A stretch of 64,000 nucleotides of DNA from Amphirosellinia nigrospora (GCA_004123355.1 SCHM01000004.1:1550001-1614000), one strand, 5' to 3'. Shown: positions 22,728 through 34,632, counted from the stretch's first letter. The notes: a model not told the origin generated them from the sequence alone. Program-made: numbers and translations.

Positions 22728-25654
22728 CGGGGGTGTGAGCTCAACTCTGTTTCTGTCTTTAGAAATGTCGAGTGTCGCAAGGTGACAGCGAAGTCTGCCT
22801 GGCAGGGTGGCGCAGCGCGGCAGCACGGTAGAAGGGCTGTGCCTAGGCAAGGTCTTCACACCCAACCAACCAACCAACAAAGGTCGCTAGGGGTGGGATC
22901 ACCCAACGTGAGGACACGTCCAAGGTGCGCGGCAGCTAAGACGCTGGACGCGGGACGGCGGGACACTGTCGCCAGGCAATTAAGGTATGGAACAGCACGG
23001 CAATGCGTAGTCCTTGTAGAAAATAAGCAATGGGCGCACGCCGGTGCCGCTGCCCTGCAATTGCAGATCGTGTATGTACGTATGTATGTATGTATCGTTA
23101 AGGTTCCCCTTCCGAGCAAGAGGACGTCCAAACGGAGACAGGCAGATCCAATTGAGTGTATGACTCGGAGCGAGTGAGGGACGTGGGGCCTTGCGATTTG
23201 GATCTTTTGCTCAATCCGGCGTGGCTGGGATGTACGATTACCGTAGTTGGTCGGCGACTTGCAGGCGGTGGTCTAATATGAGCTCCCCAAACTTTAACAA
23301 CAGACCTCGCACCAACAATGAGCACTCTTGCGTCAGGGCCCTTCTTTTTTCTGTCCTCTTTCTTCTTTTTTTGGACACCGCGTGGGAGGAGGATGTACGG
23401 CGAAGATTGCTCGCGGGGGCTATGCAACACACGTGTGTGTATTGGGTTGACGACAACGAGCTCAAGGTGCCGTTGCTAGTACTCTGTTCTGTTTCAAAGG
23501 AACGCAGTGCCAGACGCTAGAGGAGACTTGTTTGGGTATCTTACCCTACCTGATGCTAGCTACACTAGTTGGGGATATGACAAGCCTTGATCGAAGTTTA
23601 AAATAGATTGCTGGAGTTGCTGGGGATGGGATGGGATGGGGATGGGGTCGGGTTTGTTGCTGTGAAAGGGTTCAGTGGATCTCAGTAATGCGTAGTTAAG
23701 CGCCGGATCCTTCCGCCTGGAGAGTTGTTGGTTGGGTTTTATGCTTTCACTTTGTCATCTGGGAGGTTTGATTTGCGCTTGACGGCTCGGATTCTAATTA
23801 AGAAAACAACATGGGCAAGATGATGATTTGCGATACCATGTAATAGATGTATATAAGGCAGGCTGGGTTGACGAGGGCCGACTGTGGATATTTTATCAGG
23901 TAGTTATACAATTGGGGAATGGTAGGAGAAGAAAGAAGGGCGTAAGAATACTGCACATGAGTGGGAGTACCCAAGGATAGGTATCATGTCTCGAAACTGT
24001 TCAGGATATCAAGTAAGCGCTACCTATAGGCTGGCCGTCTATAGCATACCCAAGGTAGCACTCAACCAGGCACTCAACTTCGCTACCTCAAATCTGCTTA
24101 GCTTCAATTCCTTCTGCCCTATGGCCATGCCCAATGGTCTAGGCCATTGACCCCTCATGTACCGATATTGCTCGTCGCTTCAAAACCACAAAAGCTCGGG
24201 CTACGTATTCAATACGACCTGCATCGTATGCTCGTAGCTCCCGCGCCCTCGACCAATACGCGTCTCATGACCCGCTCACTCGAGAAAGCCTCGGAATATG
24301 TACCGAGCAGTGCCATTCAACCATTCAATGCCCCTTGCATCGCCAATCAAATAACATCATACCCCAGCTGTAGATTGAGGTGAGGCTATCATTATGCTCT
24401 CATTATCTCTGCACTACAAGCACTCTGCCTTGGGTAGGTCCAGAATGTTGATTACGTCGTTGACCAATCTATTCGTTCATATGTTGGTCGTACGGCGAAC
24501 AGTCTCTTCTTCTGCACTTTTTTCCCTTTTCCCAGTTCGCCATGTGCCTATTAAGTTGCTGTCAATGTGTTTGTGGCAGCCTTACTCTCATCAGCCAATC
24601 CCCGGGCTATGATGAAACAATGCACCCCCAAGTACCGGCCTATCACTGGGTCATATTACTCAAGCATGCCCTTCTAGTCGCAGGTCGGATGCAGGTCGGA
24701 TGCATCATGGTCATCGCCATCATAGCTATGGAGTAATGTAGCACATTTATCTCGGTCTAAGGGCACCTTTCTCGCGTGGTGGCTGTGTTTGGGGGTGAAA
24801 GGTGACCCATAGTAATCTTTCTAATTCAGATCACGGCAATTGTATTCACCATCTGCATTATTCCTGGATTATTCATCTTCTGTGAAAAATTAATTGACTG
24901 ACGGGGCATTTAATATCTATATTCTATGTCCGACTATTCCACCGTCTCATAGATGCTATAAGACCATGATCATTCTAGGCGACCATCCACTTACTTCAAT
25001 TATGGGATCTTGTATTCAATTCAACCACACCACTGTCGGGCAATGAAAGAGACAGCTTTTTCACCACTCACCGCCGTTACAATCCCAAGGCGAGCAAGCA
25101 CGATGATTTGAGTGAGAACACATTCAGTGACGTGTGCGACGAGGCTTGCTATGCAGATATATGTTTTAGCGCTTCGAGCACTGCCCCAGCGCCTGATGAT
25201 CGGCTTCCGCCTTTCCACCGTCCTGTCGATTGAGACAACATAGCATCACGACGTCACGTAAACATTTGGCGCTACCCCGTGCAACAGTACGGCGGCCGTT
25301 CGAGAGATTGTATGCCTCACCACGTACCGGAAAGATTGTTCCGATTATTCCTTAGGGTGCTCAATGGGAATGTAGCAAATGACAACAGGGACACATATAC
25401 GCAAGATGTCTACATGTCAATGGTTTTACGACTTTTATATTTTGTTTTCAGACAACCGCAACGCCCTTGTCTCAGTCATCATTTCGGTCGCAGTCGCTTA
25501 TCAGAACTTTGAAGTTTATATCGAGCAGCACCCGCGGCGGCATTGAGTATGCCCTTAGCCTCGCAATTCAGATATTTTGCTTGAGGTTTGATGATCTGCT
25601 GGCACGGCACACCCATCCACACGATCCTCCATACAGCTTGTTAGCCACTTCGAG
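22728..25654. other. 2.9-kb region upstream of crz1, no gene seen
   Basis: It has simple-sequence tracts common in long fungal 5' leaders: CCAACCAACCAACCAAC near 22862-22878, a GTAT run at 23073-23096, and GGGATGGGATGGGATGGGG near 23625-23650. Short ORFs overlap on both strands without recognisable motifs. Probably crz1 promoter/leader plus intergenic DNA. Confidence 0.45.
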
Positions 25655-26099
25655 TTATTCGTCGTTACACACAACGGAGAGGATGTTGAAGTCTGTCGTC
25701 TTGCATTCGCCCTGCTTCTGATCTGTATGATTGCCGCTCGCGTGACCCCCGGAGTAGGTACGGCAGGGACCGACAGTGCTGAAGACCGACTTGCCCACTG
25801 GGAACTGCTCCTTGCAAGGACCCGTGCTGTTGTTAACGCCCTGAAACGTGCAGATTATCTCGGCGCCCTCGGAGCCCTTCATTTCAAAGTACTTGGTGTG
25901 CAGCTGTGTCACGTCCGGGTAAATGTGATACTATTATTCCCACGTCAGCAGAATCACCTCATGTAGCACCAGGTAGTGAGTCTGAACGCACTCGGTTGCC
26001 TGTACAGTTACCTAATTCGTAGATGGTTGCGTTCCAGGCAAAGACCAGTGGACTAGAGACTAGGGCCAGGACGGCGCCTATCTGGGTCGAAAACTTCAT
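25655..26099 (-). CDS. Small secreted cysteine-containing protein
   Basis: The start MKFSTQIGAVLALVSSPLVFA is a textbook signal peptide (short basic n-region, hydrophobic core, A-x-A-like cleavage before WNATIYELG). The mature C-terminal part (25655-25912) has Cys residues in ICTF, PCKEQF, GPCRTYSGG, GECKTTDF and VVCNDE, plus N-glycosylation sites. The middle (25915-26040) does not read in one frame. Either an intron (GTAACT donor just after ELG; ACACAG acceptor) or a one-base slip joins the halves. At about 120-130 residues with several Cys it fits an extracellular or effector-like protein. No specific family is recognised. Confidence 0.6.
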
Positions 26100-26967
26100 T
26101 TTGACGGATATGTCGAATGGTCGCGGGACTGCCTCGTCTGGGCGTATTTATTAACGGATGTCGAGACGAGGGCCGGCCAATTCGACGAGGTGACGTCGAA
26201 TTCGGTTCTTTAATACCGGCAGAGTTTTGTCGGATGATCTGCGCTCGCAGGGTTATTTTTGGCAGGAAGGAGATGACATGCCGATCGCCGTTTCAGAACC
26301 TAGATCATCCACCAAACATCATCTTAAATCACCGTTTCCCCGGAACCTTGTGCTTTGCGGATTGCCTCTAAAGATATTAGCAGTACGAAAAAGTGCGTGG
26401 TGATGCGCACTATTTACGGGCCGCCACGCTGAATCCGGCCAAGACGATTTGCTACTTCTTCTCCTTCTCGATTAGCCATCTCATACATCTGACACACATG
26501 AAGCAGCTTAACATCGAGTTAATTATCTACACTACTTTGGTAGCTGCTTATTTAGGTTAGGGAGAACCTGGCGATTCATGCGTATGCCGGTTCTCGTCCC
26601 TGGGGTTGTTGCAATTCGCACCCTTGAACCTAGAATCTCCATAATGTGCTGTACATGGTTAGAACAAATAACACGACTTTCGATGATGAGGGCTAGCCTA
26701 ATGCGCAGAGATGTAATGGCAAACACCCTATCATGTTTTAATGTGTTAGCCAAAAGCTACGCGATGGCTAGGCTTCTGCAACATGGTCTAGGCAAAGTTG
26801 TGAAGAAGCAGTGACAATTCTATCTTCTAGATCTTATCTATCCGCCTCGAGGACCTTGGATGTGTGTAATCTTCTACCCAACGATGGTGGCTAGGGGCTC
26901 CATAATCCAGATGCATGTTCTAGCATTAGTATCCCTTGTTCACACCATCAACCACGACGTGCACCAC
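26100..26967. other. Intergenic region, no gene seen
   Basis: Promoter of the small secreted protein (minus) and 3' flank of the hydrolase. ORFs on the two strands around 26530-26814 mirror each other and show no motifs. Confidence 0.4.
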
Positions 26968-28136
26968 TTAGTATCTCGCCACGAACTTCGTTTGAGCGGC
27001 TACCGTATCTTGGGCGACCCGAATATGTCTTACGTGGTCGAACCCATGCGGAACACCAGGATAAAGGTGGAACTCAACAAAAACGCCCGCTGCCACAAGC
27101 CTCCTCGCGAATTCGATATCCTCGTTTGCAAATAGATCCAGAGTACCGACGTCGATAAAAGTGTCTGGCAGACCGCTCAAGTCCTTTGCCCGAGCCGGCG
27201 CCCCGTAGATCGAGACATTCTCGTCAGTACGTTCCTCTAATTTGCCCTATTAGTATCCCGGCATATGGCGCGGCGGTTCTGGCATACCTCTCTCCTTGCC
27301 CAAGTACGCTGCCCATGCCAAGTCGTTTCCCTTCGACGTCCAGGTCAAGTACTCCTGAACCGGGTGATCGGCCGGTATAACGGTCCGGTCATCCAACATC
27401 GGATAACCGAGCACCATAGCCGCTGGGGATGTGGCAGCGGTTTCTCACGGGTCGCCAGGAGGGCCGCCCGGTCGCGATTCCTCCGCCTGCGCTCTTCCCG
27501 TAGAATACGACACGCTTAGGGTCGACGTCGAACTCGGCGCCGTGTAACTGTAGCCACTTTGCGGCCGAGTAGAAGTCTTCGACAGCCGCGGGCGCGGGAT
27601 GTTCTGGTGCTAGCCGGTAGTGCACGGCGAAGACCTGCGTTCCGGTTCTCTCGGCTAGTTCTTTGATCCCTACCCTCCAGATGTCGATCTACAATACTCG
27701 GAGTCAGTTATTGCTATCTATAGCGTGAATTGTGAGGGTGTCAGAAGCTTCGAGACATCATCACGGCTCAAAAGGAAAAGCCGTGCTCTAAAAGTTGCCA
27801 AGGCAGGAAGAAAATAACTCCGAGAGCTACGCACGCCTCCCGCTACCATTCCTCCGCCAAATGCGTATAAGATAGCGCGCTGGGGCGAAGAGCTAGATGC
27901 GGCTGCTGGAGGCACGAACTGGTGGACATCGATATCCGTGCCGTCGAGTGACGTGATAGTGTGCTTCGTTTCCTTGATGTCCTGCGTCACCGGCATCGCT
28001 CCGCTGGATGCCGCCAATGCTGTGTTTGTAGCCCTCCGTAAATCAAAGACATCATTGATCACGGGCTTAGGTATCTGGAGAAGGCTTGCCACACCACATC
28101 CCACTCGGGGTCAAGAGCGAGCTTGAGGGGCGACAT
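26968..28136 (-). CDS. Alpha/beta hydrolase (HSL/arylacetamide-deacetylase type)
   Basis: An esterase/lipase of the alpha/beta-hydrolase-3 family. Start MSPLKLALDPEWD. The oxyanion-hole block reads YAFGGGMVAGG. After a 146-nt intron (27689-27834) come HYRLAPEHPAPAAVEDFY, the nucleophile elbow YGKSAGGG, DTFIDVGTLDLFANED (acid region) and HLYPGVPHGFDHV (catalytic His), ending at 26968. The family usually has HGGG; here the His position is Phe, which a single indel would not explain. Frame slips occur near 28065, near 27475 and possibly near 27200-27400, within conserved sequence. The intron is itself repeated nearby (see findings). Substrate unknown. Confidence 0.82.
27689..27834 (-). repeat. 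Intron of the hydrolase gene, homologous to 30990-31134 (candidate introner-like element)
   Basis: 146 nt from GTGCGT to TATTGTAG with a CTGAC branch-like site. It contains a hairpin with 7-bp arms CACGGCT/AGCCGTG (plus-strand 27762-27768 and 27779-27785). Similarity to the second copy runs across the full length and stops at both splice borders. Confidence 0.7.
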
Positions 28137-29990
28137 ATTGATATAATCTAAAGTGGGTTAAGTATATGAAAGGTGAGGGGTCACGATTGCCTGACTGAAG
28201 GTAAGTCCAAGCACACGGCAGTGATACCCCGTTGTTTAAAGAAGTATGTAGGTAACTAGTGCTCAACGAAACCCCGGCGCCGGGTCGTGAACCCTTCAAT
28301 ACCCCACTGTCAAGTCCCAAACTTGGCAATGTGCATGATAGCCAGTTCTTACTGATCTATTTCCTATTATAACGGGTCGCGTCACGCACCCTAGTACGGA
28401 ATTTTCAAGCCACGATATGGGGTAACGCATTTGGTGCCTATCACAAAAAGGCTATTCTAGCACGCTTGTCTCTCACGGTGTATTATCTTACTCTTTTCTT
28501 GGACTTGGCCCAAGCATGGAATCAATGCTAAATAGGATTACACATTTCATAGGGACTTACATATATTGTCGGAAGAGACGTGTATCTTGCTAATTTATCT
28601 ATGATACAACTCACATACTATCCATCCAAGCTTTTCCCAAGTCCGGTGTGACCTTAACAATCAGTCTCAATTTCCTTACACCCGTAGGATCTCATGTCGG
28701 TGCTATACAAACACCAGTGTTGAACCAAGGATTGTGTATTTCTAACACTGGTGATGACAGAGGCTATTTTTCGTGCTTCGGGCTATCGGTATGACTTGTA
28801 AAAGCGAATTTGTTCACATTGGACAAGTTCGTACGCCTGGTTCTAGATCGTATTTATCATGCTGATTTATAAGCTTAGGTACACTTTTTCCGGACCAAAC
28901 TATAACCCAGTCGACCCACGTTCCCAGTCACTTCCGCTAGTCCACCGAACCTAGCGTGCCAACAACTAGTAGAAAGGCGAAAAGAAGTCTTAAGATAAAG
29001 TTATATTGGGAATACCAGCCCCCTTCTCTCAAAAGCCATGTCGCAATTCGCCCTTCGAACCTGACCAAAGTCCTCTCGTCATAGCGATGTTATCACGAGG
29101 CTAAATTCACATTTTGTTATAAATCCAATGACCTTATAGTTACTAAGCCAGTGCAGGGAGAGTAGTTGTTAGGTTTATCAAGTCTTGAAGTTTAGGTTGA
29201 GTTACCTGAAACTCACTCCTGGAGTTATGCTAAGTGTTGTTAGAGAAAAAGGCAAATATTTGTCTACTTGCCGAGAATAGGGTTACATAGCTATTACCCG
29301 CCTCATCAAAGCTAACAAGCTAGCTAATAGTTGAGGTAGGCAGAGGATCCTGTTGAATAGGTAAGGAGCCATAAAATATTTTTAACATGCAGACGAGCTT
29401 ATTATATATGTATTATTCTCAACCATATAGCACAACCTTACTTTCCGGAAGTGAATAAACATCGATATGTTAAGTTGTGAACTTGTTCTATTTTAGTTCT
29501 AGCTGCTGAGATAAACAGAGTCAATAATAGGTTTAACTACCTAGAAACCTGTTTCGGTAATACAACTTGAAGATGTGGAAGAGGGAAGTTTACACATATA
29601 TATGTAGTAGAGCAGGATTTATCGTGTGCAGTGATAGCTGTGGCTAAATAAATAGCCCTAACGAATCACTACTCATCTCCACCCTAGCAATAATCGAGAG
29701 GGTTAACTAATCACAGGAAATTTGGGAAAAATAATAATGTCCGTAGCCATATATGAATGAAACAGGTCTAGCCTTCATGGCCCCTTCAATAGTTTTAGGA
29801 CCTCGCCACTCCTCGACTTCATTCTTTGCCCACCTTCCTCAAACCCCTTATGGAGCTAATCGTATTACCAAAACGCCAAACTATCCTCGCCGCCAAGGAG
29901 AAAAGCTGAATTAACATTATGGCTTGTTTGGGCTGCCATGAGCCGGAGATCAAAGCTAGAATTACTCTACGCTACACAGCACGTGTCCGG
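28137..29990. other. AT-rich, gene-free island with decayed repeats
   Basis: No ORF with coding character. High A+T with frequent short CTAG/TAG-rich tracts, typical of repeat DNA degraded by repeat-induced point mutation. A short CATGGCCCCTTC segment near 29778 resembles part of the LTR described at 30406. Confidence 0.45.
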
Positions 29991-30284
29991 GCCTTCGAGG
30001 CTGGTAGTGTCACACTGTCTTCTCAGTATTTGGGAGGCTTTAGGTCTTTATATATCCAGTACCAGCTAGCCTCCTGTGACCCTGGCACCTGACACATGCA
30101 CTGGTAGACTGGGTCGCGTATCTGTATAGACTCCTCTAATTAGGCATATTCGAATATAGCTTTTGTATGAGACTTTAGCTATTTAGGCACCCGCTTTACC
30201 TCTGACTTCCGAGGCAACGAGAATAAGGAGGCGATAGAGTGGGAAGCTATTGAGGTATTATATAGACTAGAAATCGTCTCTTTC

Positions 30285-30385
30285 GAAGGACCTGAGGGAA
30301 TAGACTTTCATGGCCTCTTGGCTCCGTAGAAAATGATTATAATTTGAATACCATTCTAAGCTCTTAAACAGAAACCGTTATATAG
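30285..30385 (+). repeat. Older decayed LTR fragment, related to the 30406 LTR
   Basis: By eye it aligns with the 3' quarter of the adjacent solo LTR (blocks around CATGGCC, TTTGAA and AAGC-CT-AA), but is much more diverged and AT-shifted. A TGTCACAC near 30008 could mark its 5' end, but the interval between is not clearly alignable. Fossil fragment. Confidence 0.4.
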
Positions 30386-30405
30386 AATGTAATCTCAGGC
30401 ACTAA

Positions 30406-30765
30406 TGTCACACGGATCCTGGTCAGTGCGCAATACAGTGCCACACAGGGTCCCATACGGAGCTCGCGAAATACTACCCTACGAGGCTGAGGCAGTCGTA
30501 CGAAGTTATCGTGAGTCTCAGAAAGCAGATGCCGAGCTGAATTCGAACCCGAAACACTCGCCTCACCGGCTACAGAGGTCTTACCTTTCGGTCCCGTGAA
30601 GAAGGGAAAGGAAAGGAAAGGAAGGGGAAATTCTGAGCATAAAAGGCGGCGAACCCTCCCCTCAAACGGAGGAAGGAATTAGATCTATATGGCCCCTTTG
30701 GCACCATAGTCGTTTATTACTCAAATTGAACCTATTCCAAGCCCTCAATCAGAGCCCTTGTGACA
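30406..30765 (+). mobile_element. Solo LTR of a retrotransposon, copy 1
   Basis: A 360-bp fossil with TG...CA ends (TGTCACACGG / CCTTGTGACA) flanked by a perfect 5-bp target duplication ACTAA (30401-30405 and 30766-30770). It has a GGAAA-tandem purine tract in the middle. A second copy lies inverted at 51501-51874. No internal coding region is beside it, so it is a recombined solo LTR. Superfamily (copia or gypsy) cannot be told from the LTR alone. The similarity of the two copies and the intact target duplications suggest a moderately young insertion. Confidence 0.85.
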
Positions 30766-32033
30766 ACTAAATACTAGTACAGCCACTCTATCACGATGAG
30801 CTAGCTAAATATACCTACGGAATTAATCACGTCAAGCGTCGGGGAAAGAAATTCAATCGAGGTACGTATTGTCTACTGATCAAGCTGTACCGTACCTTCT
30901 TAGGTTTCCTGAGTCTTTACAAGACGCCACTGGACTTGGCTATTTGCTATGGCCTGTCGGGAACAGGGTTATTTCATCATCTCTTAGCACTACAGCACTC
31001 AGAGTGAGTTATTGCAGTTTGTAACGTGAATTGAGACGGCTTCAGAATATTTTTGACATCATCATGTTCAAAATAAAATAAAATATTGTGTTTTGAAAGT
31101 TGCCAGAACAGGAAGAAAATAATTACGAATCTACCACTAGCGAAACATCCACAAGTGCAGCTATGACTTCCGCTGGAATCTGGAGAACCCTGTTCCGGGA
31201 TAGAGTAGCTAGTTGCGACCACAGTCACCGAGAAGTAAATTCTGGCACGGTTTTAGCTTGCTATCGTTAAAGCTTTTAATTCTATAGTCAATGGTAAAAC
31301 GACACAGGCTCGACAAAGTGTCCTTCGGATTCTCATGTCTCTCGCCGGTATTGCTAGAGTAATGACTAGCTTGATCTAATTGGCAAACCTGTCTTCGCCT
31401 TCGTGATATTTGGAGGTGATAAGTATATTTAGAGTTCTTACCTACCCGTGAACACAGGTGAAGTTAGTAATCAATTGAATATCGTTCTAGACCCCTGCTA
31501 GCAAACCCCTTGCCAGCATCGACACCTCGCTTCAGCTGTATTGACTGGTTACATCATCGAATCCTACCTACTATGTATGTATCAAGAAACCATGCATAGA
31601 AAGGATTCTCAAATGTCACCCTTCGATCCTCTCTGCTGATCGTAACTAAAATAGTCGGCAAGAAGATATAGGCGACCGAGGATTGCCACGGGTTTTCCCA
31701 CGTTTTCGGCCCCCTCCTAGGCCGTCAGCCCACGCCGTGGGATCGCACGCTCAGCCTCCGCATGCAGGGTAGAGATTGGTGATAATGCAACACCAGCAGT
31801 AGCGCAAGGTAAATTTAGTATAGTAAGTGTAAAGTTGTAGGATGAGTAGGAGATACGCACAGATATGCCCTGTCAAGGCCGCATCTTCATGTCGTGCGAG
31901 CTTGTTGCCTGCCTGGGATCTTTCCATTCATTTTCTCCTGTTTATCCGCAACGTAAAATCCGAAGCCCTCTACCTACCTACACGACTCAGAAAAAAATGC
32001 CGTGAAATTGCTAGATGTCCTGAGCACCGAGCG
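30766..32033. other. Gene-free region with an intron-like repeat
   Basis: Holds the decayed intron-like copy at 30990-31134 and otherwise no recognisable gene. The last 200 bases are the probable promoter/5' UTR of the membrane-protein gene at 32034. Confidence 0.4.
30990..31134 (-). repeat. Decayed second copy of the hydrolase intron
   Basis: 145 nt reading GTAGAT...GTGCTGTAG on the minus strand. Shared blocks with 27689-27834 include TTATTTTCTTCCTG, GGCAACTTT, GATGATGTC, CAATTCACG and GCAATAACT. Many differences are C-to-T/G-to-A, as expected after RIP. Flanking sequence on neither side resembles the hydrolase exons. Confidence 0.7.
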
Positions 32034-33480
32034 ATGGACCCCAACAAACCGGCCCTTCAGCCGCCGCCTGGTATCGAGCCCAACTTCGACAACCCCCCAA
32101 ACCGTAACCTCGAGGCGCATTTCGGCATCGCGATATGCATCTTCATAGTGTTCACGGGGCTTCGCTCCGCGCATACTCTAAGATCTTCTGCATGAAACAA
32201 GTCTATCTCGAGGACTGTGAGTTTTCCAACTCTTACTGTTTGTTGTTATCTCTTGGTCTAATCCTCGAAATTGAATTTCAGACGTAGGACTCGTGGCACT
32301 TGTAAGAAACCAATCTCTATTGATACGAAACAATATACTGATACATATACCTAAAGGCCCGTACATTGCTTTTGTGTGTGGCGTGTATAATCTCATGCAT
32401 ACCACGGGTATATACGTGCACCAATGGAACATACGAGCCAGCACCGTGCCGTCCGCGTTATATGTAGGCCACTAGCAGCATTGAATTCTCATACAATGTC
32501 CATTGACCCAACAGATAGATCGTATATACCAATACCTCCCTCTTTCAAGCCACCATGGGCTCTATCAAGGCCGCGATTCTCCTCGAGTGGTCCCGGCTCT
32601 TCGTCCCGGCGGGGCCAGGACTGGCTTCTGGTGGACGTGCCAGATTATCATGTGGGTGAACATATTGTACTATACCGCAGTCGTCATCGTCTCCGCCGTA
32701 TCGTGCTCTCCCCACGAAAAGATATGGCACCCGACGATACCTGGGAGTTGTTTCAACACCAAAGCCTTCTTCGTCAGCAACGCCGCGCTGAATCTGGCTT
32801 CCGATGTCATCATCTTGGCGCTTCCGCAAAGCGTGATATGGACTCTGAAGATGCCGAGACGGAAGAAGATCGGTGCGTCCGTGGTATTTGCCGTCGGAGT
32901 CATGTAAGATTCCCCTGTACGATTTTATAGTGTGTCCTAGTTGATGTTAATGACGCCCCCCTTTAGTGCTTCCCTAGTAGGGCTTGCGAGACTCACCAGA
33001 GCCGTGATGTACTACTTGTCGAACGATAACCTATACAACGTCTCGGCAGTCTTTTTATGGTGCACGGCCGAGCTATCCGTCGCCTTCCTCGTCTTCTGCC
33101 TGCCGGCCGTCCCAAAGATCTTCTCGAGCGACAACTGGATCACGAAGTCTACGGCCCGTATCCATTCGTGGTTGAGCTTTGGGAAGACCGATTTAACCGA
33201 CATCTCTAAGACGGAGCAAAAAGTATCGACGTGGGACTCGTCGATGCCTAGTAGAGGCCCGACCATGGAGGCCGCATGGGATAACCAGTTCAATTCACAG
33301 CACGGCCATGTAGCGTTCCACTTTACACTTGAAGAAACCTACGTTCCGGAACCGATGAAGAGCTATATCCCCTACACTATGGATAGCGGGCCATCGGAAC
33401 CCTATACTCAAGGAGCTTGGCCTGGTGGTTGGTCCAGCCGCCATGACCCGTCAACTAGTTGGTATGAGGAAACACCTTGA
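32034..33480 (+). CDS. Rhodopsin-domain (SAT4/PTH11-type) integral membrane protein
   Basis: Multi-pass membrane protein of the large fungal Rhodopsin_dom family, often grouped with PTH11-like receptors. It begins MDPNKPALQPPPGIEPNFDN. Helices seen in order are: GIAICIFIVFTGL; YVGLVAL...YIAFVCGVYNLMHT; SIKAAILLEWSRLFVP; WWTCQIIMWVNILYYTAVVI with the characteristic CSPHEKIWHPTIPGSCF; ALNLASDVIILALPQSVIW; VVFAVGVM / ASLVGLARLTRAVMY; and AELSVAFLVFCLPAVP. Likely introns are about 32217-32281 (GTGAGT...TTTCAG), about 32302-32357 (GTAAGA...CTAAAG) and about 32903-32967. A frame slip occurs near 32170 and the segment 32450-32560 is unresolved. The C-terminal tail from 33150 is cytosolic-like and hydrophilic. 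Ligand unknown. Confidence 0.8.
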
Positions 33481-34249
33481 AGAAAAAGACGGAAGGAGGT
33501 AATAGAAGGCATGTCTATAGAGAGAATTCTTCAAGTGTATCGTCTCATCTCCCTCATCCAAGGAGTAAATGAGTAGGATGTATGTAGAATATGCCGAAAT
33601 ATATTAATACTTTGTCTACAAGGCGAGCGCGGGTTCTTACCTCGGTCTCGCAATTTGCTGCATGTATCTGCGGACCGAAAATTCGGTGAAACACACCGCA
33701 ATCGCTTGCTTACAGACCAGCTAGAAGTTATCACAGAATGAGCAGTATACTCTAGTAAATCAAGTGATCCCGACTATTGTGAGGAAGTCGCTATTGTATC
33801 CCACGTGCATTTATAATTCAATCTGTTGGCTCACCTACAAGGGAAAGGATATTGCTTGCTTAGATAACGTGCACGAGAGTGTTTGTGTAGAGAAATCATG
33901 CCCAGGTGGGACGATCTCACCAATCGGCGGCGTCCACGTTCGGGCTCGGGCACCAACGCCAGGTGAATGACCGACTCGGTGAGTTGGTAAAAGGGAGAGA
34001 AGCCCAGAACAAGGCCACACAGGTCGTACGATGATATTGGGCAACAATAAACACTGTGGTCATTGTGTATCGGAGTCGAGAGCTGTGTCACATGGGGTTG
34101 GACCCGAGGTTCTTGTATGACCTTCCACGCACGCTCTCGACTCCGTACACAACAACCACCACGTTCAAAAAGTCACGCTTAGCTTTCCCTCTCCTCATAC
34201 CAGAAAACATAATCTTACCTACTATCCACAATCCCATCCGACTACCATC
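33481..34249. other. Intergenic region, no gene seen
   Basis: 3' flank of the membrane-protein gene and promoter of the secreted protein at 34250. No motifs recognised. Confidence 0.4.
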
Positions 34250-34632
34250 ATGTCGTCGTCTCGTCCCCGCCAAGGCAGGAGCCAGCTCCCGATATCCACG
34301 ATCCTGGCGCTCGCCCTCGCCACAGCAACAACGGCATCGGTTCTAGAGCGCCGGCAGGGAATGTCGGTGGGATCGTCTTGCGCGGGATCCGAGGACAGTG
34401 GAACTGCATGACGGGCAGCTTCCAGCGGTGCGGAGCGGGCCAGTGGAGCGAGGTCCAGCAATGCGCCCTCGGCACGCGGTGTTCGCCGAGCGGACTCACC
34501 TACCAATTTCACGTCGACTTTGCGGACGGATACTTGGGGGCCGCGCCGCCGCCGACGTCCGGCGCACCGCTGCGCATCGAGGGTGGTTGGTGGTTGTTGT
34601 GCGGGCTTGGGTTGCTTGCGGCCGCGGTATAA
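34250..34632 (+). CDS. GPI-anchored-type secreted protein with a CBM19-like cysteine domain
   Basis: The N-terminus (MSSSRPRQGRSQLPIS then TILALALATATTASVLERR) is a signal peptide with a basic lead, followed by an ERR-type processing site. The mature region has the spacing C-x(n)-QWNC-FQRC-GQW-QQC-GTRC, which resembles the fungal chitin-binding CBM19 pattern (C..G.W.C...F..C..G.W...C..GT.C). The C-terminus, SGAPLRIEGG then WWLLCGLGLLAAAV-stop, looks like a GPI-attachment signal. One single-base slip at about 34390-34400 (GSE/GQWNC) interrupts the frame and is probably an indel error. A cell-wall-associated chitin binder or effector is an inference; chitin binding is not demonstrated. Confidence 0.65.

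Noticed and set aside
30540-30600. B-box-like GGTTCGAATTC (minus strand) suggesting a tRNA-derived SINE
   Set aside because: It lies inside the 360-bp repeat whose TG...CA ends and 5-bp target duplications identify it as an LTR. The A-box match is poor and the box spacing too short.
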